From positions 434,001-498,000 of the forward strand of contig QEYB01000926.1 of assembly GCA_017562135.1 (NCBI GenBank): a stretch of DNA of 64,000 nt. The letters are read 5' to 3'. The DNA is from Dipylidium caninum (lineage: Eukaryota; Platyhelminthes; Cestoda; Cyclophyllidea; Dipylidiidae). The translations under genes were made by a program, and so were the position numbers. The notes beneath the pieces are model-generated. The model made no database searches, was not told where the DNA came from, and worked only from the letters and a program-made list of their open reading frames with translations. Shown here one piece after another: positions 1 through 12,900 of the stretch (the stretch's first letter is position 1; the number at the start of each line of letters is the position of its first letter).

Positions 1-911
1 GTTAGTGAGAACCACAGCGACTGCGGAGCACTCGGGGGGCTACTTGACCGGACGAGGGGCAAAGTAGTGGGCGGAGCGGACGGCGATGGAAGGAGATTGA
101 AGCCATGTCTGAGCGCCGTGCCTCGACTCCTCTCCTTCTCCACTCTGACGCCTCGCCTCTCTCCCCTCCGCCCCGTGACTGTGTGTTGGTGTAGGCGAAC
201 AGTTAACAAGTCATGCCAGTGTCTCTCGTTCCGGCTGGCTGAGGGTTCGGCAGAGCTGACAAGCGGCGCTTCGTCAGACTCTCCTGTCTGCGGTTGGCCT
301 CTTGGCAACATCCGCGGCGTCTGCGCAACAGCCTCAGGATTACGTCGCGGGACCAGTGACAATTTGAGTGACATCTGACCGGCAGACAGCCAAGGAGGGA
401 GGAGGTGGAGATGGGAGGAGAGGGGAGGGGAGGGGAGTGAAGGCGACCGTGGCTGTAAGGTGCAAATGTGATGGTTTCAGCGGAAAAGACTGTGCCTCGG
501 AGAGAGTTTGACTGGAATCCCTCAAGTCTCTTTTCGCCTCTCTTTGCTGCTGATGGACGTGAAATCTGGACTTTTTTACTCTAGGTAGAGGTTGTCGCAC
601 CACAGTTTTTGTCCATGTTACAGTTTAACCACTTGCAAGACGAATTCATTGATGGTTTTAAGGTGCGAACCCGTGTCACATATATGTGACGCGGTATTTG
701 TGACTTAAAATTGAAAATTGCGAACGATAATGAATCCACATTCATAGTGAATTTATCAGTGACTGGATTAGGACCACCTCCATTTCGCTTGTTAGCTGGG
801 CGACATGTTTCGAGGGTTTTCGTGCGTCTCCACACTGCCAATTCGCCGTATCCATTCTCTTTTCTACACCACTTTGAAATGTCGAACGCCTCTTTATTTG
901 CCGTACCGCAG
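1..911. other. Upstream stretch, no supported exon
   Basis: I see no exon that can be defended here. Open frames on both strands (for example 67-378 plus and 340-603 minus) have biased composition and no recognisable domain. The EGF gene downstream needs at least one earlier exon ending in phase 1, carrying the start codon and a signal peptide. That exon is either hidden in this stretch or lies before the window. Confidence 0.4.
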
Positions 912-3900
912 CCTGCCTTCCGGGCAAATTCGGTCCGGATTGTGCCCAGTCGTGCGCTTGCGGCCCATTGGGAGTCAGCTGCGATCCATCCACCGGGTTG
1001 TGCCTCTGCGCCGATGGCAGTCGTGGCAAAACTTGCCACCTTCGTAAGTATACTCTCCTTTTCCCCTTTTCCCCCTCCCCCACACTATGCTAAACAACGT
1101 TTACGGTTGCAAACATACCAGTAATACAAATTTTTGGTAGATTTATAACTAAAGAAGGCTTTTACCGCTTAAAGAGATAGCTAAAATGCCTGGTTAGGTA
1201 TAAGAAACATAATCAAACGCTGCGATTCCTATCTGAACTGAAGGTCTTCCTGACACCGCGTGTGGTATATCGAAAGACACGTGAATCCACAAAGATTAAA
1301 TTAATTGGGCTATGTTGATTTCCGGCCATCGTGACACTTCTCAAACATCAAAGCATGCGCTCCTCCATTACACCAGTGTAATAAACGATACGTCCGCCCG
1401 AGTGTCTCATTGGCCACGTTTAGGGAGAATAATCGTAGATTGTCGTAAACTACATATATCTCTGTGTTATTCTTACCGTCTTGCCCTATAATCTCCCTAT
1501 TATTTTTGTTTTAGAGAACGATCCTGTGCCCGACATTCAAATTCAACCAGGTAGGTTCAAACACTCCGCCTTCGGGTTGGGGGACAGTACAACAATCTTG
1601 ACAGTAAATGGGCCATTTTTATTGTCCCGTTAGGCTATAGAAAGAAGTACGGTAAGAGAACAGGCTCTTGACGCCTTTTCCTCACATTCCATTTTCATTC
1701 TGCCACTATAACTTGGTGCTACGCTGCATGACACGGCATTGAGAGATGATTGCGTCGATTCATATGTCCCTTGGCTCCGAACAGGACTTTCTTTTTTAGT
1801 CTGTCCTCCGGGACGCTGGGGTGCAAATTGTGAGAAGGTCTGTGAGTGCAAAAATGGGCTAGAATGTGATAAGGACAGTGGAGTGTGTATCTGCTCGCCC
1901 GGTTATGTGGGACATAACTGCGACCAGCGTAAGTCCCTCCGGTGGAATGTCTAGCCAATCGGCGGCATTCGTACTTACCATATTGTGTCTCGCATATTAT
2001 CAGCCTGTCCAAAGGGTAAATTCGGACAGAATTGTGAATCGACATGCGCTTGTGTACATGGCAAATGCGATCATCGATCGGGAGCCTGTGAATGTGATCC
2101 CGGTTGGCATAATATGCACTGCGATCTGCCCTGTCCAGCGGGATATTATGGCGAGGATTGCCGAAACGTCTGCAATTGCCATAACGGCGCTGAGTGTAAT
2201 CACATAACTGGAAAGTGCGTTTGTGCTCCCGGTGAGTTGATGGCTTCTGGTGTGTCAGAGTGTTTTGTCTCCCAACCAATAAGAAACAACCTCGTGCTCC
2301 TCTCACAATCCCATTGATTGGACTACCGAGTATTTGATAAAATTTTTCACTTCAATTACTTTTAATTGAATAAGTTTTTACAATAGAAGGCAGGTATAGA
2401 ACTTTGGGCACCACACCGAGGCAATCAGCCTCCCCAATTTCCCATGAAAAAGGCTTACCCCTAATAGTGCGCTTAAGCAGGACTAGACCTATGAAATTAC
2501 GTTCTTCTGGCTTCGTGTATTCGCTGTATTCCCACCATCTATGAAAAGAGCAAAACTTTCTGGGCAAGTAATGAATAATCAGCTATTTTTATGCTAGGTT
2601 GGACTGGCTCAGATTGTCGCCCACCCTGTCCGGACGGCACATATGGTCAGGACTGCGAAAATCGCTGTGAGTGCGCTTCAGATGTGGCTGGGATTGAGTG
2701 TGACAAAGTAACTGGTGACTGCAGGTGTCCTCCGGGTCGGAGTGGCCGACAGTGCGAGGCTCCTTGTCCTCGAGGCCGTTGGGGTGAAGGCTGTCGACAG
2801 ACGTGCGTTTGTCTTCGAGGTGCTACCTGTTCCCCAGTGGATGGTACATGTAACTGCCCGGCTGGGTGGCATGGAGAAATGTGCGAACAATCATGCCCCC
2901 AGGGAAGGTGGGGGGAGGGCTGTGTCAGCGTCTGCCGCTGTGGCGACAGTATTGACTGCGATCGTTTCACCGGACAGTGTCACTGTCCTCCGGGTTACAC
3001 CGGCGCTGACTGTCAAAAGAGTGAGTTTGTTGTAAGCTTAGTAGGTGAGGGTCGAAGTGCGGTGGCACTTTTAAAGTTGACGTTGACAAGTATTTTATCT
3101 GGATGGCTACCCTGCATTATTAGCTTATCTCACCAACATTAGTGGCCGTTGTTTGTAAAACTTTAATAAAACCAAGAAATATAATTCTTTACAAAAAGTC
3201 AAAATACAAACAACATTATGAGCCGTGTTGATGATGAAACTTACTCCGAACAGTAACCTTGAAGCTTTGTTTTAAAGCGCCGATAATTTTACAGCGGTCA
3301 TTAGGGAAATATCAGCGCATAGGTTGTAACGTGTCAACCTTTCCACTCTGCGGGTCCTACGAGTTATCGCTACCTCTGATTTGTAGGAGACATTTACTGC
3401 CACTTGAAAATTACCGACCTTAAGTCTCATTTTATACTTACCTACCATGCCAAAGTCATGTCGTCTGGTCACCGTTATTTTGTTATATATCGTTTTGTTA
3501 GAAGACGTGGAACTAGTAGGCACAGAGCTTCTTATTTTAATTATTAGACACAATGCGTTATTTTGATGTGACGCACTCCATAGCCACAACCAATAACATG
3601 CGGTGGTTGAAATCTTTTCCTACAGACCACCGGCAACCAATGTGTGCCGATTGGGGCCTACGATTCCCGAACTTTTTGAACTATTGCCTGTTATGTTTGG
3701 CTAATTTAAAAGGGGAAGATTTTTTACTCATCTCCTAAAATTGTTCCTTTGCGAAAGTGTCTGTTGAGAAAGACAAGAACTTTGGTTTTCGATAGCTTCC
3801 CGACCAGCGGTCTTTACAATCCACGAATCTGAACTACGCCTTTCTTCCCACAGAATATGATTGCAGGAGTTATATAGTAATTTGCTCCTTCACTATTCCT

Positions 3901-6900
3901 CGACAGGATGCGAATCAGGCTATTACGGGAGGAACTGTACACAGATCTGTGAATGCCGGCACCCAGCGGCTACCTGCCATCCTGTCACCGGTCAGTGCTC
4001 GTGTCCACCTGGGTGGACAGGCAGAGAGTGCGAAAAACCATGTCCACAAGGCACTTATGGCAAGGACTGTCGGCAAAGGTGAGCCCTCATATTGTGTCAT
4101 CTCCCTCTCACCCCCTTAAATCCCAAATTGAGTGTTTTTCACTCTTCAAGGCCAAAAGGGTCTCTAAATCCAGGAAACTAGCTGAATTTCCGTTTTTTAA
4201 AAGTGGTTTATGTATTTCTTCTATTGACACCGCCTCCGTTTTATTCGATTTTATCCGCAGACTTTGGTCAAATAATAAAACATTAAATTCCTACTAGCAT
4301 TCGGGGTTAATCCTTAGTCTATCTCGAGTAGTATCATTCAAAAACTATGCTTCGGAGAATTACCTAACTAACTAACTTCCACAAGATCGAGGGAAGTTTT
4401 GGGTTTCCCTCTGCCAACACCCTAAAATTCGGCAACTAGATTCTCAATAACTTGGTACATATTTATTTAATGAGTGCTTCGGTACGAAGCGAGGTTTTCG
4501 GCACGAGATAGCCCCACAGATAGAAATCTCACCTCTTCACATCCCTGATCTAAGATGCAACTGTCCAGATCACCGTCCATGTGATCATGAGACAGGAGAG
4601 TGTGCCTGCCCCCCAGGACGAACGGGTAAACGATGCGAAGAATCTTGTCCTACTGGACGTTGGGGCGTCGACTGTCGACGTATCTGTCGATGCACAGAAG
4701 AACTTGGACCTGACGCGATATGCGACCCCGCCAATGGGCAGTGTCAATGTCGTGAGGGCTGGATAGTGGTGGATGGACGATGTGTTGGACGTAAGTCGTT
4801 ATTTTGCTTGTTGGGGGGAGAAGATGCACGTACTACGCACGTAGCGTTGTTGAGAGCCACCGACCGCGTCCGAACCCTCCTCCTCCCCTCGTCGGGACCC
4901 TTCTGCTTCAGGCGTGATCTTTGCCTAGAGCGCTGCTGATGTCTATCGAGGTGAGGATTTGCCTCGTTGTCTTTAATTTACCCGAGACTCCGCTCATTCC
5001 GCTGACTGGATTGGGGTCGCCGAGAGACCAATTTACTTGCTTCGTGCCAATGTAAATTAGACATTGTTAATTCTGGTCCTTCACCGGTCTAATCTCAAAG
5101 GCTTTTACTAAAATAAATACTTAAAATTCTGTGGCTGATTTTGCGAAATTAATTCACTTCAGTAGTATAAATCTCAACTGAGTATTCATAATAAGCACTA
5201 TTCTGCCGGGGAAACATCTCCTTCCTGTCTCGACATCCATCCACTTCTGTAGGGTGTCCTGAGGGCTCGTACGGACCGCGCTGTGAATTCACCTGCGATT
5301 GTGAAAATGGTGGAACCTGTCATCCCGAAAAAGGTGTCTGCATATGCAAACCAGGTCAGTCCTCATAATGCTCCTTATTCAACCTATTTCTCCAACCTAG
5401 AGAGCATGTAAAATGTTGAAATTATTCAAATGAAGTCGTCCGGCTGGTGTTCTCGGTAAATGCCCCTGTTTGGTACGGGCATTTTCCCTGGCTGACTCCT
5501 CCAGTTTCCTCGTTCCTGTCCACTCATCGCAGTGGGCACCTAAAGGGTGGATGTTTTAAGAATGTCATTTGTCTTATCTAAATATCAAATTATTGTTCAA
5601 AACGTCTGTTTAAGTATAACATCATCCTCAATGATAAATTTCGCCTCTAATTATCCCTCAATTTACTTTACTCCGTTCAGAATCGGGCACTTTCTTGTTA
5701 CATTTCGCATCTCTCCTATGTGTAGGTTTTTACGGTGAGCGCTGCTCCATTCCCTGTCCGGATGGATTTTACGGCGACGCCTGTAGACTGCGATGTCATT
5801 GCATCCACGGCGAGGCCTGCGACCCCCTTAGCGGGGTGTGTGACTGTGATCCTGGCTACTATGGGGATAACTGTGAATTGAGTACGTTCCCCGTGTATGC
5901 GACAGTGACTATACGTCCTTGGTGACGTTCCACATTGTGGGAAATGTGGCAATTTTGCAATTAAGACTGACTTTTTGGCCGTCAGAAATGAAATAGGTAG
6001 GGCATGAATGGTTAATAAGGAGTGAAGGACAATCTGTCTCCTCTTTAAAGCCTGTCCTCCTGGCAAATGGGGTAGCAAATGCGAGTCTAAATGCCCCATC
6101 TGTATCGGTGGAGCGTCGACATCGGGATATGCTACCTTCACACCCGATTACTATTCGAGTGATGGAGCCTCATCGCAAAATCTCATTGTCTCCATGGGTC
6201 GACGAAGGCCGCGTGCCAGCGAACTCCTCATCTGTCATCCACAGACGGGCCTCTGCCCTTGTCCGCCGGGAACCGAAGGTGACGACTGCGGCTCCACCTG
6301 TCGTGAGGGTCGCTTTGGTCCCGGTTGTTCTCAGGTATGTTCACTCCACCGTGGAGTATACGGTCTGCTCCTTGGGCCACCTCTTAGCCCTGATTTCCGG
6401 CGCTGTGCAGCCGGCAAATCCATTTCCTCTACTCCACCTCTAATAGACTTATACCCTTCCACTCAGAAGCACAAGTAGGTTCGATGACTCTTCCACGACA
6501 CGACTGTATTTTCCTCCTTCATCCCGAATCCCACCGGCTATGTTCGCTCCTTCGTTCTGATAAATGCCATTGTGGACAATCATCTAACCCCAAAACCAGT
6601 AATTCGACTCCGTTACTGCTATTTTATCTTTTGGTTAGGTCTGCATCTGCCAAAATGGAGGACGCTGCGATCCCGTGAATGGAGCCTGTGATTGTCCGGC
6701 CGGATTTTTCGGACCACTGTGCCATCTTAGATGTCCCGGGGGCTGGTGGGGTCCCGGATGCCGTTTCAAATGCAACTGTTTCAGCCCAAACAATGGGCAA
6801 ACAGAGTGTGATCCCCTGACCGGACGCTGTATATGCAAGCTTGGCTACACCGGGGACCGATGTGATCAAGGTCAGGAATACATTCCATTGGATCGTTTAA

Positions 6901-8244
6901 GCGCCTCATATGTGTGGCCTTGGCGCTGTTTTTGCTGATTCCACTGTGTGTAAACGAGTCCCTCTAAAGCCTAGTTTACTTCCCTCCTCCCTACTATTCC
7001 ACAAATCCACAAAATTATTTTGAATGGCGAGGTTTTGTTCGAGCAGCAACTCTGAAACATGTTTAAATGACTAAAATCCCATGAGTTTGATAATGTACAA
7101 ATTCTGGATGTCTGGCAATTTGAAGCAGATGTCTAGACGGCTTTACCTCGGCCCCGGTCATGCCTCAATTCCATTTTAGTCTGCCCTCGAGGTTATTACG
7201 GTGAGAAATGCGCGCAACGATGTCAAAATTGCGAGGATTGCCACTTCGAGACCGGACGTTGCCTTTGTGACCTCGGCCAATATGGAGACCGCTGTGAACG
7301 CAGTAAGGAGATGCCTGCGTGGCTGCGGAAATTTTCGCATGCACGCAGTTTTCCCATGACTCCCATCATCACCTCCTCCTCATCCTCTAGCGACAAGCAA
7401 ATTCATCAAGCGTCCCGACTAGGACCACTCGCAGTAAACTACTTCATGTGGTCGTGATGTGGATGTTGTCCCTGTCTGTTGTCAGTGCAGTAGAATGAGT
7501 TTCTCTTATGGCGATTCCGAGGCCAGTTACCTATCACCAGAAGAAATGACGTTGTATGGAAAAAAGCGGATGAAAATGCTCGACTGTCGGCTTTTAACGT
7601 TACACCCCTCGGGGGAAAGGCCTAAGATCACTCAAGCACTCGTCTGAGCACATCTTTACAGCAACTTGGTCGAAAGTGGCCGTGAAGTGGGGGATTCCGA
7701 CACCTCCATCCCCGACGTTAACTCGTCAACACTATCGACAGATGAAGGACGCCATTTGGCCCGCGCTTTCTTGGCTTTACGACTAGGAAATTTTCATTTC
7801 CTGTTGCACTCTCGGTCCCCTTCTCACTTGACTGCCCCACGCATGCTAAGAGGACTGATCCTCACCTCTTACGGTCACTCAACCAGCCGGCATTGCCCTC
7901 TTCCCCTCTGTCCAGGTATAGACGTTGTTATAAGACCCAAACGAGCCTCGGTAAAGCGTAGTCGTACCGCATTTGCATGCGATGCTTGAAGGCCGACAAG
8001 CACACATACACACGCACACTGCACGCTTATGTCTGAGATGTCCTCGACGAGGTAAATTTACTCAATTGAACACTTTTATCTCCTTTCAGGCTGTCAGTCT
8101 GGGCAATACTTCGGGGAGGGGTGTAGGCACCCTTGCAAGTGCAACCACGGTGGTGACTGCTCTCCTCGTACCGGTTCTTGCACATGTCCAAGTCCCTTTG
8201 TTGGACCGGTTTGTGGCATGAGAAATGTGAGTGAGAGCATCTAA
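912..8244 (+). CDS. Multiple EGF-like-domain protein (MEGF/Draper type), 5' incomplete
   Basis: About 17 consecutive EGF/laminin-EGF-like modules are encoded. Each follows the pattern C-P-x-G-x-[WY/F]-G-x-x-C ... C-x-C ... C-x-x-x-T/S-G-x-C-x-C-x-x-G, for example [16 protein letters not shown]. Exons read from the sequence: 912-1043, 1515-1550, 1800-1928, 2004-2231, 2598-3020, 3907-4078, 4555-4790, 5253-5354, 5726-5881, 6051-6334, 6639-6870, 7180-7302 and 8090-8244. Most junctions are phase 1, as usual for EGF modules, and all phases agree; together they give about 801 residues. The family acts outside the cell in adhesion or engulfment. No transmembrane segment was found, so a secreted MEGF6-like protein is as likely as a MEGF10/Draper receptor. 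The 3' end is uncertain: the frame closes with TAA at 8242-8244, but a GTGAGT donor follows position 8226. The 36-nt exon at 1515-1550 can be skipped without changing frame. The N-terminus is missing. Confidence 0.85.
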
Positions 8245-9991
8245 ATACCCGAGTATTCCTTCTTATTGTTCGAGTAGTCCTTTACGCCTGCGCAATACTA
8301 CGCGTACCCTTTGGGGCTGCACTTTGAGGGTGAAGAGTTTAGGTGGAGAATACTTTAAAGGTGGAGGGTCGCATACGAGGCCAGTGTTGGTTGCGTAGGC
8401 AAAAATCAAGACATGAGCGGGCCAAACGCAGAGAGCCTCAGACGATCAAGTTTCATTCATTTGTCGCACAAATTGCTGAGCGAACACGGAAACGAACCGT
8501 TTTGGGGGACGTCGGACGCCCCTGAGACTGGACTAAACTGGACACTCGCCGCTGTCTAAGACACGCTCCACTGAGTTGAACCCCCAAATTGCCCGCTTTC
8601 CTGCACACTCGCAGCATCCTGCAACCCGTTTCCCCCTTTTACATGTTTAAGGAAAAGGTTATCAGTGCTGATGGAACATCCGTTTTTTTTTATAAAAGGA
8701 CACCATCTACGCATGAAACTCTTCTAATCACTACTTCCGAAACAATCTTCTGGCACACCCACGCCCCGCTCCAAGTGCCTTGTGAGAGAGGAATGCAGAT
8801 CTCCCCACCCCAAACCCCACTTCCCTCCTCCCCCCAATCATGCACGGTCTACAACTCAATTCAGTGCGTTTTAGCGAACACAATGAGTTACAACCACCGA
8901 TGCCGCTTCCATCACTTTGTGTACAAATTGTCCCATCCACATCAATCTGAGCTTCATGTGCTCACGAGGCCGAGGCAGAGATATGAATTCCCAAACCGCC
9001 GTTCGTGTGAATGCGGGTTCACTGAACCTCGTTCGAATTACTCGATCTACTTTCATTTACATTCTCCTCCGGTCTTTTTTTGTTTCCTCTCTGAATTACA
9101 AATGTACCCACACACATCTTGCCAACTTTCAAATGGGAGGCAGGAGGGAGAGTTTCGAGGTCAAGTGAACGCCACAGCTAAAAATCCCAACGCAATTACG
9201 AGATGCCTGAGGGTTTGGGGCTGTATCAGCTTCAACTCGATCGAGGTGTTGGTTATCGAGCGGAGCAAACTGTTGGCAACAGTTGCAGAGGGTAAAAGCC
9301 TACGCCGCTGACGAAAGCTGAAAATGTCCCGGAAAGTGTTCGGGAAGGACGAATCAGTATGAAACGATGTAGCAGTGCAAGACCGAATAGTCCCCTTGTG
9401 GACTGCTATACGGGTAATTTTATCACATTATGCCTCCGCGCACCGACAAAGGGGGGTGGGGAGTGTGGGAGCGCGTTTGCGAACTGCCAGTGGCGTAGAC
9501 ACCTTGTGGACTTTGGGGAAGTCCGGCCGTCGCAAGGCCGAATCGAGGAGTGGCGAAAGAACGCTGGGCCTTAAAAACTAAGTATACATAGAGCAAATAA
9601 ATGCTGGTAGAGTTAGAAGCTGTTTTAAATAATCAACCTAGGAAACTTCAAGTAACTTGATTTATCAGTGGCTAGGTCATCTCGATGGACAGCGAGATGG
9701 CTTCAAGTTAGTATCCCGGAAACCCAGAAAGTGAGAAAAGACCAGGAGCCAGAGAAAAATATTTATGCGACGAAAGCCCGACCATGCCGTTCATGTTCAA
9801 TTGTTTGATGGCCTAAACGAGGAGGGAAAAAGGGAAGCTTGTTGTTAGTAAACTGTTCGTATAAGCTGATTCGGTTTTACTACTAAAATATAAAAGTAGT
9901 ATGTGTTTACGAAGCAGACAGGATTCGCCAGATTTCAGGCTAGAAGCCACGGCTCCGTTTACCTCAAACATTGATGAAAAGTCAACACAAC
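8245..9991. other. Tail-to-tail interval between EGF gene and eIF3g
   Basis: This probably holds the 3' untranslated region of the EGF gene. It contains one 240-codon open frame at 8589-9311 (plus strand, opening on TTG rather than ATG), which resembles no family I know and has no membrane helix or cysteine pattern. If the donor after 8226 is used, further exons of the EGF gene could lie here, but I could not place one. Confidence 0.4.
9596..9601 (+). terminator. Possible polyadenylation signal, EGF gene
   Basis: AATAAA on the plus strand, about 1.35 kb after the EGF stop codon and before the convergent eIF3g gene. It is a plausible cleavage signal by position only. Confidence 0.3.
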
Positions 9992-12900
9992 TCACTGTGC
10001 CCAATCGACCTTCAGAATGAGGTGGTAGTAATGCAGCCCATTGATGGAGTAGATGGCAGAAGCAGCCGCCTCTTGGGTTGCATAGGAGACAAATGCAAAA
10101 CCCTACAAGGGAAAATAAAATATGATAGTGAAACTGAGGAGATTCTCGTACGCACACATTCAATCAAATACTTTGAACAGACAAACAGTTCGGATTTAAT
10201 CTCGTGAGGAAATATTTAAGGCCTCGAGATCCCCATCTAAACTAACTAAACCGAAATTTAATCAACACCTTTTAACTACCAGAACATGTCAAGGTGAAGT
10301 GGAGGAGGCAATGGAGAGATGAAGAGGGGAGAGAGTTGGGAGCCTGGAAAAAAGGGGATTAGAAGAATGTGGCTGGACATCGGCATCCAATGAAGTGCCT
10401 CTAGGCTTCAAAGGACTCTGAGGACCAGCCAGTTTTTTATCCATTTAAGCCCAAATCGCTCCCGCCGTCAAGTAACAGTTGATCTTCAACTGGGCAGGTC
10501 GTGGTGGGCGGAGAGCCTGGGGCCAGGACATAAGTCCTCAAAATGGTCAATTCATACTGTGGTTGTGAGGTAAGTCCCTCCAAAATGCATGTTTATCCCA
10601 TGGAACAGACGTCCTCAGTTCACATCTCACTCTGACCACATCTTTTTTCCCAATTATGTGCTGGCGATACGATGGAATTGACATTTTAAAAATGAAACAG
10701 AAGAGTTTTCAGAATGCTAGCGAGTGGGCAACCTCCGTTTTCCTCCCTTATCACCTCTCGAATGAAGAGGAAGGAGAGGGGGAAGCGTTTGTTGAATGAG
10801 ATGACTAGGGATAGAGACGTCCATCGAGGCATCGCAACGGAGAGCGTTGGAGGTAGTGATGGAGCGACGTCACGATAAGGTTAAGTCGAAGAAACATTCT
10901 TAAAGTAAACGTTCTTTTGGTCAGAAAGGGGTAAATTAGTTGTGGAAGCTTCCAGGCTTCCACCGGGGCACAAAGTTGAGCACCTTCTTACCGCAACATG
11001 CGACTCACTTACTACAACTTCGTGTCTCCCAAAATCAGCTCAAGTGTTGAGAACTGACGTCTCTTCACGGCTTTTAAAGGGCTAACACGACGGCACCTTT
11101 AAAGAGTTCGCATTTCATCAGAAAGTAATTGCAACAATGGAGGAGGGGGGTGAACGAGGGATGACGGGTTCGGAATTAAGAGTGAAAATGATTTCAAGAT
11201 TGCTAAAATACTAATGACCTAGTTTTGGAACGAGGAAGACAAAGATCGGTGAGTATTGGAAAAAAAAACAGGTTGTTGATTTATTCTGCGTCAGTGAATG
11301 CAAACTCGGGCAAGTCCCGATGGGGACGAAGTTGTGACACTCCTTCAGGTCTATGGCGAGTGAAAGACGCCAGCCCGCTAATTCATTGTTAGTTTTGAAT
11401 TGCTTCAAAAAGGCGATTCACTAGGCATCCGACGTACCCTGTTGAGCTGAGTCCTCTTATCTTTCGCCGGGAAGATACGAATAACTTCGCCAAAAGGGCT
11501 GAAAATGTCCCGTAGATCGGCCTCACTAATGTTCTCGGGCAAGTTAGAAACACGGATAGAGAAGCCGTCCATCCTTCGTCGCTCTGGAACTGTTCCGGGC
11601 GTAGGCTCGTTGCCAACTGCGGCTGCGGCTGCTCGCAGGTGCGGGGGGATGTAACGGCCAGTGTTGAGTTCGGGGGCTAATTCCTGTGCTGCTGCCTGCA
11701 AAGCCAATTAATTTTGCCGAGGACTTAATGCACCTACATCTAAATACTCCGGATAATTTTGAGGGCTGTTCAATACAAGTCAAGAATCAACGTCAGAGGC
11801 TGAGATAACGACTTTACATCCGACTTTGAAGGTTATCACCAACCCAAGCCCCTATAAATACCTTTACCTAGATTGGAATATTAAGACAAAAATCACACCC
11901 TCCCAGCCCAGCTCTGTAGCATAACTCGCATGAAGGATAAAATGATACCGACGAAGAACATTTGCTTTGACGCCACGATTTCATGACATCCAAAACTGAT
12001 CTACTTAATATCCACTGTTCGTGTGTAAATTGCCGACCAATAAAGAAGGAAGCAATTACCTATTTACAAACTGAACACCTAGGAAGGAAATCTTATCAGA
12101 GAACCATCAAAATTTCCTACTACAAGGGAACAGTTGGTGAATAAAATACAACAGGAGAGAAGAAACACATGAAAAGCATGGGCTTCAGGAAGAGTAGTGA
12201 AGGGTACCTTTGTCATAGCATCGGCATTCTGTGGGTCAGAAGCTGCAGTGGCAGAGTCCATGAAGGAACGCAGAGCCTCCATCTCACTGCGGAAGGGACA
12301 TTGAAGAGAGAAGTGAGCTCCCTTACAGGTGCGACAGGTAACCGCTTGTTTGGGATTTGCTGTGCCTGCCTTGAAGCCCGCCTCCTCATCCGCTTTCCCT
12401 CCTGCCTCGGCCTGATTTGAGACAAAATTAATCCTTTTGAATTTAATCACACTACTGAGTATATCCTTATTTGTAGTAAAATACCACCGTTGCCTTGAAA
12501 ACTGCAAACATTGGTAAGGAAGTGAACTTTTCGACTAGTTACAATGGCCCTCCAATCTACAATACCGGGGAGCCACGTCAAGAAAATAGGAAGCTGGCTG
12601 TTCGAGGACGCTTCAGGGAGGATGAGACTTACTTGGGTCTTCAGCGGTCAATAGGTAAATTATCTAATAAACGAATGCATCTTTAGTGCTAGTAGTAACG
12701 AATGAATGAAATTGATAAACTTGAACACGAAGGAAACGCTAATTAGTTAGATTAGAGAAGACGAAGAGATAATACCATCAAATGTAGAAGACTGTGCCAC
12801 TAGACGTGTCAGAGAGGCATTTGACAGAGCTCATGCATCTCTCCATGTGAGTTGTTGCGACAGATCACTACAGGTTTAACGTGTAAAATGGCATTTACTC

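Noticed and set aside
458..514. Half EGF module (RCKCDGFSGKDCAS) upstream of the EGF gene
   Set aside because: It is followed within a few codons by TGA with no GT donor in reach, and no cysteine pattern precedes it. Probably chance, or a relic.
8589..9311. 240-codon plus-strand open frame after the EGF gene
   Set aside because: No ATG at the start, no domain, no splice link to the EGF exons. Kept only as a note in the interval entry.
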